64,000 bases of DNA from Roseovarius atlanticus (lineage in GTDB: Bacteria > Pseudomonadota > Alphaproteobacteria > Rhodobacterales > Rhodobacteraceae): NCBI RefSeq assembly GCF_001441615.1, contig NZ_LAXJ01000003.1, forward strand, positions 434,001 through 498,000. Reading direction: 5' to 3'. Position 1 is the first letter of the stretch, and the number at the start of each line of letters is the position of its first letter. The notes beneath the pieces are model-generated. The model made no database searches and had not been told where the DNA came from. It saw only the letters and a program-made list of their open reading frames with translations. Shown here piece by piece: positions 61,600-64,000 of the stretch. Both the position numbers and the translations under genes were made by a program.

Positions 61600-62874
61600 T
61601 CAGTAGTTCGACTTGATCTGCACGCAGGTCTCGGTCTCGGTGTTGTACATACCGCACTGAAGCTCCTGCCAATCGGACTTCAGCACGGCCGATTCCGGCA
61701 GGTAGTCTGTCCAGGCGTCGCCCGGGACTTCCTCGGTCTGGCTGATGATGTCGAACTGTCCGTCGGCCTGGATCTCGCCAATGAGGACCGGCTTGGCCAG
61801 GTGGTGGTTGGGCAGCATGACGGCGGTGCCGCCGGTCAGGTTCGGAAATTCCTGCCCGTACATCGCCTCGCGCACGGCGTCGACCTCGGTTGTGCCGGCT
61901 TCTTCAACGGCGTTCACCCACATGTTGAAGCCGATATAATGCGCCTCCATCGGGTCGTTGGTCACGCGGTCGTCACCCATTCGGGCCTTCCATGCCTCGA
62001 TCCACTCGGCATTGGCGTCGGTGTCGGCCGACTGGAAGTAGTTCCACGCGGCCAGGTGACCGACAAGGTTCGAGGTGTCGAGGCCCGACAGCTCTTCCTC
62101 GCCCACCGAGAAGGCGACAACTGGGATGTCATCGGCCGAGACGCCCTGTGCGGCGAGCTCCTTGTAAAAGCCCACGTTGGCGTCGCCGTTGATCGTGGAG
62201 ATCACGCCGACCTGTTTGCCGCCGGCACCCAGCGCCACCACGTCCGACACGATCTTGGACCAGTCGGAATGGCCGAAGGGCGTGTAGTTGACGAAGATGT
62301 CCTCGTCGGCGATGCCCTTGGATTTCAGGTAGGACTCAAGGATGTTGTTCGTGGTGCGGGGATAGACATAGTCGGTGCCCAAGAGCGCGAAGCTTTCGAC
62401 GCCGAGTTCCTCAAGGAAGTAATCCGTGGCCGGGATCGCCTGCTGGTTCGGCGCCGCGCCGGTGTAGAACACGTTCTTGGAGCTTTCCTCGCCCTCGTAT
62501 TGAACCGGATAGAACAGAAGGCCGTTCAGTTCCTCGATCACCGGCAGCACGGATTTGCGGCTGACCGATGTCCAGTTGCCGAAGATCACGTCGACTTCGT
62601 GCACGGTCAGCAACTCGCGCGCCTTCTCGGCGAAAAGCGGCCAGTCGGAGGCCGGGTCGACGACCACGGCTTCCAGCTCGCAGCCCAGAACGCCGCCTTT
62701 CTCGTTCTGCTGTTCGATCAGCATTTCCATCGTGTCCTTTAGAGTCGTCTCCGAGATCGCCATCGTGCCCGACAGCGAGTGCAGCACGCCCACCTTGATC
62801 GGGCAGTCCTGTGCGAAGGCCGGAGCCGACAGGGCCGTCAGGACCGCTGCTGTGCTCAGAAGTTTCTTGATCAT
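61600..62874 (-). CDS. urtA: Urea ABC transporter substrate-binding protein UrtA
   Basis: 424-residue periplasmic type I binding protein. Sec signal peptide of about 22 residues (ending APAFAQ). Seen: CPIKVGVLHSLSGTMAISETTLKD, the UrtA start, NEKGGVLGCELEAVVVDPASDWP, DVIFGNWTSVSRKSVLPV, FYPVQYEGEESSKNVFYTGAAPNQQ and LGTDYVYPRTTNNIL. These are strongly diagnostic for urea. ATG 62874 follows AAAGGGA. First gene of urtABCDE; a sigma-54-like promoter lies about 100 bases upstream. Confidence 0.97.
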   Translation of the reverse strand: MIKKLLSTAAVLTALSAPAFAQDCPIKVGVLHSLSGTMAISETTLKDTMEMLIEQQNEKGGVLGCELEAVVVDPASDWPLFAEKARELLTVHEVDVIFGNWTSVSRKSVLPVIEELNGLLFYPVQYEGEESSKNVFYTGAAPNQQAIPATDYFLEELGVESFALLGTDYVYPRTTNNILESYLKSKGIADEDIFVNYTPFGHSDWSKIVSDVVALGAGGKQVGVISTINGDANVGFYKELAAQGVSADDIPVVAFSVGEEELSGLDTSNLVGHLAAWNYFQSADTDANAEWIEAWKARMGDDRVTNDPMEAHYIGFNMWVNAVEEAGTTEVDAVREAMYGQEFPNLTGGTAVMLPNHHLAKPVLIGEIQADGQFDIISQTEEVPGDAWTDYLPESAVLKSDWQELQCGMYNTETETCVQIKSNY

Positions 62875-62979
62875 GTCAAATTCCCTTTGCGTAACGCGCA
62901 GGGTTCTTGTGAGCCGAAATCGGATGTCCCATATGTCCCCCACGCAAATCGATTGCGGAGTGCGGTGGTGCTTCTGGAT

Positions 62980-62995
62980 TGCAAGACAGGCACCA
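62980..62995 (-). promoter_or_regulatory. Candidate sigma-54 promoter of urtA
   Basis: On the minus strand TGGTGCCTGTCTTGCA has the -24 GG and -12 GC separated by exactly ten bases, with TGG and TTGCA matching the RpoN consensus; CAC after the GG is TGC, the main departure. The start would be near 62969, about 95 bases before urtA. Nitrogen-controlled expression would fit the function. No convincing NtrC dyad was found upstream. Confidence 0.4.
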
Positions 62996-63168
62996 TCGCA
63001 CGTTCGAGCGGGCGGAAGCCGCCCGTCGGACATATTGGTTCCACAAGATTCTGCGCTGCGGCGACGATTCCGGCGGTCAGGGACGCCTTTACTGCCGCAG
63101 CGGTCTATTTATTCAGCGGTTTTTGGTGCGACCGCCTGTTTTTTCGACGGCGCGGTGTTGAGTTGCCA

Positions 63169-63543
63169 TCAGCTTTCCAGAAGAAAACTCCGGCAGAAGC
63201 CGATTTCCGCATCGGCTCGTCGCCGTGCCCAGCGTGCCTGGTCCGGATCGCGGGAGAAGTGGGCGGCGCTGAGAATTTGCGCGTGGACGCGCTTGGCGCT
63301 GATGCGATGCGCCAACAATTGGCTGCGCTGATTGGCCGAGGCTACGGCCGCGAGCATCTGCTCGAAGCGTGCCCGACTGGTTTCCAGAAGGTCAGCCTTG
63401 GGATCTTGGACCAGCCAGGCATGTTCCAGTTCTGCGGAAAAACGGCCTGTGCAGGCGGCAAAAACTTCGGACAAGGGCAAGGCGGACGGCGCGGTGCCGA
63501 TCCAGAGGCAGCAAAGTACGAAAAAAGTTCTAAAACCGCACAT
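63169..63543 (-). CDS. Small secreted hypothetical protein between urt and ure genes, 124 aa
   Basis: Starts with a likely Sec signal peptide (CGFRTFFVLCCLWIGTAPSA, about residues 2-21). The mature part is about 100 residues, largely helical and charged (DLLETSRARFEQMLAAV, ISAKRVHAQILSAAHF), with two cysteines near its two ends (AACTGRF and IGFCRSF) that could form one disulfide. No family recognised. It is divergent from ureD and precedes urtA in the same direction, so a role in urea use or nickel handling is possible but only by position; it has few His or Cys for metal binding. Confidence 0.7.
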   Translation of the reverse strand: MCGFRTFFVLCCLWIGTAPSALPLSEVFAACTGRFSAELEHAWLVQDPKADLLETSRARFEQMLAAVASANQRSQLLAHRISAKRVHAQILSAAHFSRDPDQARWARRRADAEIGFCRSFLLES

Positions 63544-63779
63544 GTCTTGATCATCGCGCCGAAAATTCGGGCGAACAACTCCTGTAATCGACCGGATGCT
63601 CCCTTTTTGGCCGGCTGTGTTCCGGTTGTACCGGTTGCGCCCAAAAACCAGGCATAACCTCCAAGGCCTGCAACTTTGTTAATCGTCGCGGCTGGGGCGC
63701 CGTGTGCCGTCGCTGCGGAAGGTGGAATAGGTGCACCGCTTGATGCTGGCTTTGCACGTTGCGACCAAAGAAGGCTGCC

Positions 63780-64000
63780 ATGCTTCTTGCCCCGGACATC
63801 ACGGCTCATTCCGACGCCACGGCCCTGCCAAGGGCTACGGGGCATTTGCGCGTTTCGTCCAAGCTGCGCGACGGGCAAAGTGTTCTGGAGGGGCTGCACA
63901 GTGCGGGCTGCGCCCGGGCGCTGTTCACGCGCCGGACCAATGCGGTCGAGGCGGTCGTGGTGAACACCTCGGGCGGTCTGACCGGGGGCGATCGGTTCGA
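63780..64000 (+). CDS. ureD: Urease accessory protein UreD (UreH), N-terminal part, cut by window edge
   Basis: 73 complete codons, cut by the window end. Urease activation chaperone that binds the apo-urease and, with UreF and UreG, helps load nickel. The diagnostic block NTSGGLTGGDRF is reached at the end of the window; before it are GHLRVSSKLRDGQSVLEGL and CARALFTRRTN, as in alphaproteobacterial UreD. ATG 63780 follows AAGAAGG. It is usually the first gene of ureDABCEFG, which presumably continues to the right. Confidence 0.93.
   Translation, partial: MLLAPDITAHSDATALPRATGHLRVSSKLRDGQSVLEGLHSAGCARALFTRRTNAVEAVVVNTSGGLTGGDRF

Noticed and set aside
63765..63780. A TGGC...TTGC-like match just before ureD as a sigma-54 promoter
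   Set aside because: The GG-GC spacing is 11 instead of 10 and it would leave almost no leader before the start codon.
1..64000. tRNA, rRNA, CRISPR, insertion sequences, prophage or attachment sites
   Set aside because: None was recognised in the gaps; nearly all the window is covered by chromosomal genes with similar composition.

Overview
The window is a high-GC stretch of an alphaproteobacterial chromosome. It is most likely from a marine member of the Rhodobacteraceae (Roseobacter group). The evidence is protein-level similarity from memory, the folK / rpoZ / rsh / pdxJ / acpS / lepB / rnc gene order, and a large share of TRAP and ABC importers. There are no rRNA or tRNA genes, no CRISPR array, no insertion sequence and no phage gene. 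Genes are densely packed, and many neighbours overlap by 1-11 bases (ATGA, GTGA or TGATG), which suggests long translationally coupled operons.

Bases 1-10.6 kb: an acyl-CoA ligase coupled to a cut-off APH-fold kinase, rpe, two to three small unknown proteins, a cold-shock gene with a coupled small protein, rpmB with a clear terminator, a chemoreceptor with a membrane sensor domain, a glutathionyl-hydroquinone reductase-type GST and two small conserved proteins. Bases 10.6-31 kb are largely housekeeping. They hold a PatB-type aminotransferase, def, a degenerate def paralogue and fmt, and two small GlsB-like membrane proteins. Next come a TRIC-like channel / rnhA / methyltransferase / DUF3429 operon and a lipid operon resembling E. 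coli ynbAB plus plsC. After ispH and a NYN-domain gene comes the rightward folK-rpoZ-rsh-DUF2062-pdxJ-...-acpS-lepB-rnc run.

Bases 31-50 kb are accessory metabolism: a TAXI-TRAP importer with a universal stress protein; a malonate module (GntR regulator, DctPQM-type TRAP importer, malonyl-CoA decarboxylase, malonyl-CoA synthetase) with a recognisable operator and promoter; a photolyase-like flavoprotein whose two domains appear to be in swapped order; and a four-gene beta-oxidation operon (acyl-CoA dehydrogenase, thiolase, multifunctional hydratase/dehydrogenase, acetyl-CoA hydrolase/transferase).

Bases 50.6-64 kb form one nitrogen-scavenging block. Reading leftward: a small secreted protein, urtABCDE (urea ABC importer), a DUF1989 protein, a PotDBCA-type ABC importer, a PuuE-like polysaccharide-deacetylase-fold hydrolase and a yeast-type cytosine deaminase homologue. 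The divergent ureD at the right edge begins what is probably the urease cluster. The layout suggests import of urea and of a second nitrogen-rich compound that is deaminated and ring-opened, with urease releasing ammonia. Four solute-binding-protein genes in four operons are each followed by a strong hairpin before the next gene.

All functional calls are from reading the sequence and family knowledge; no database search was run.
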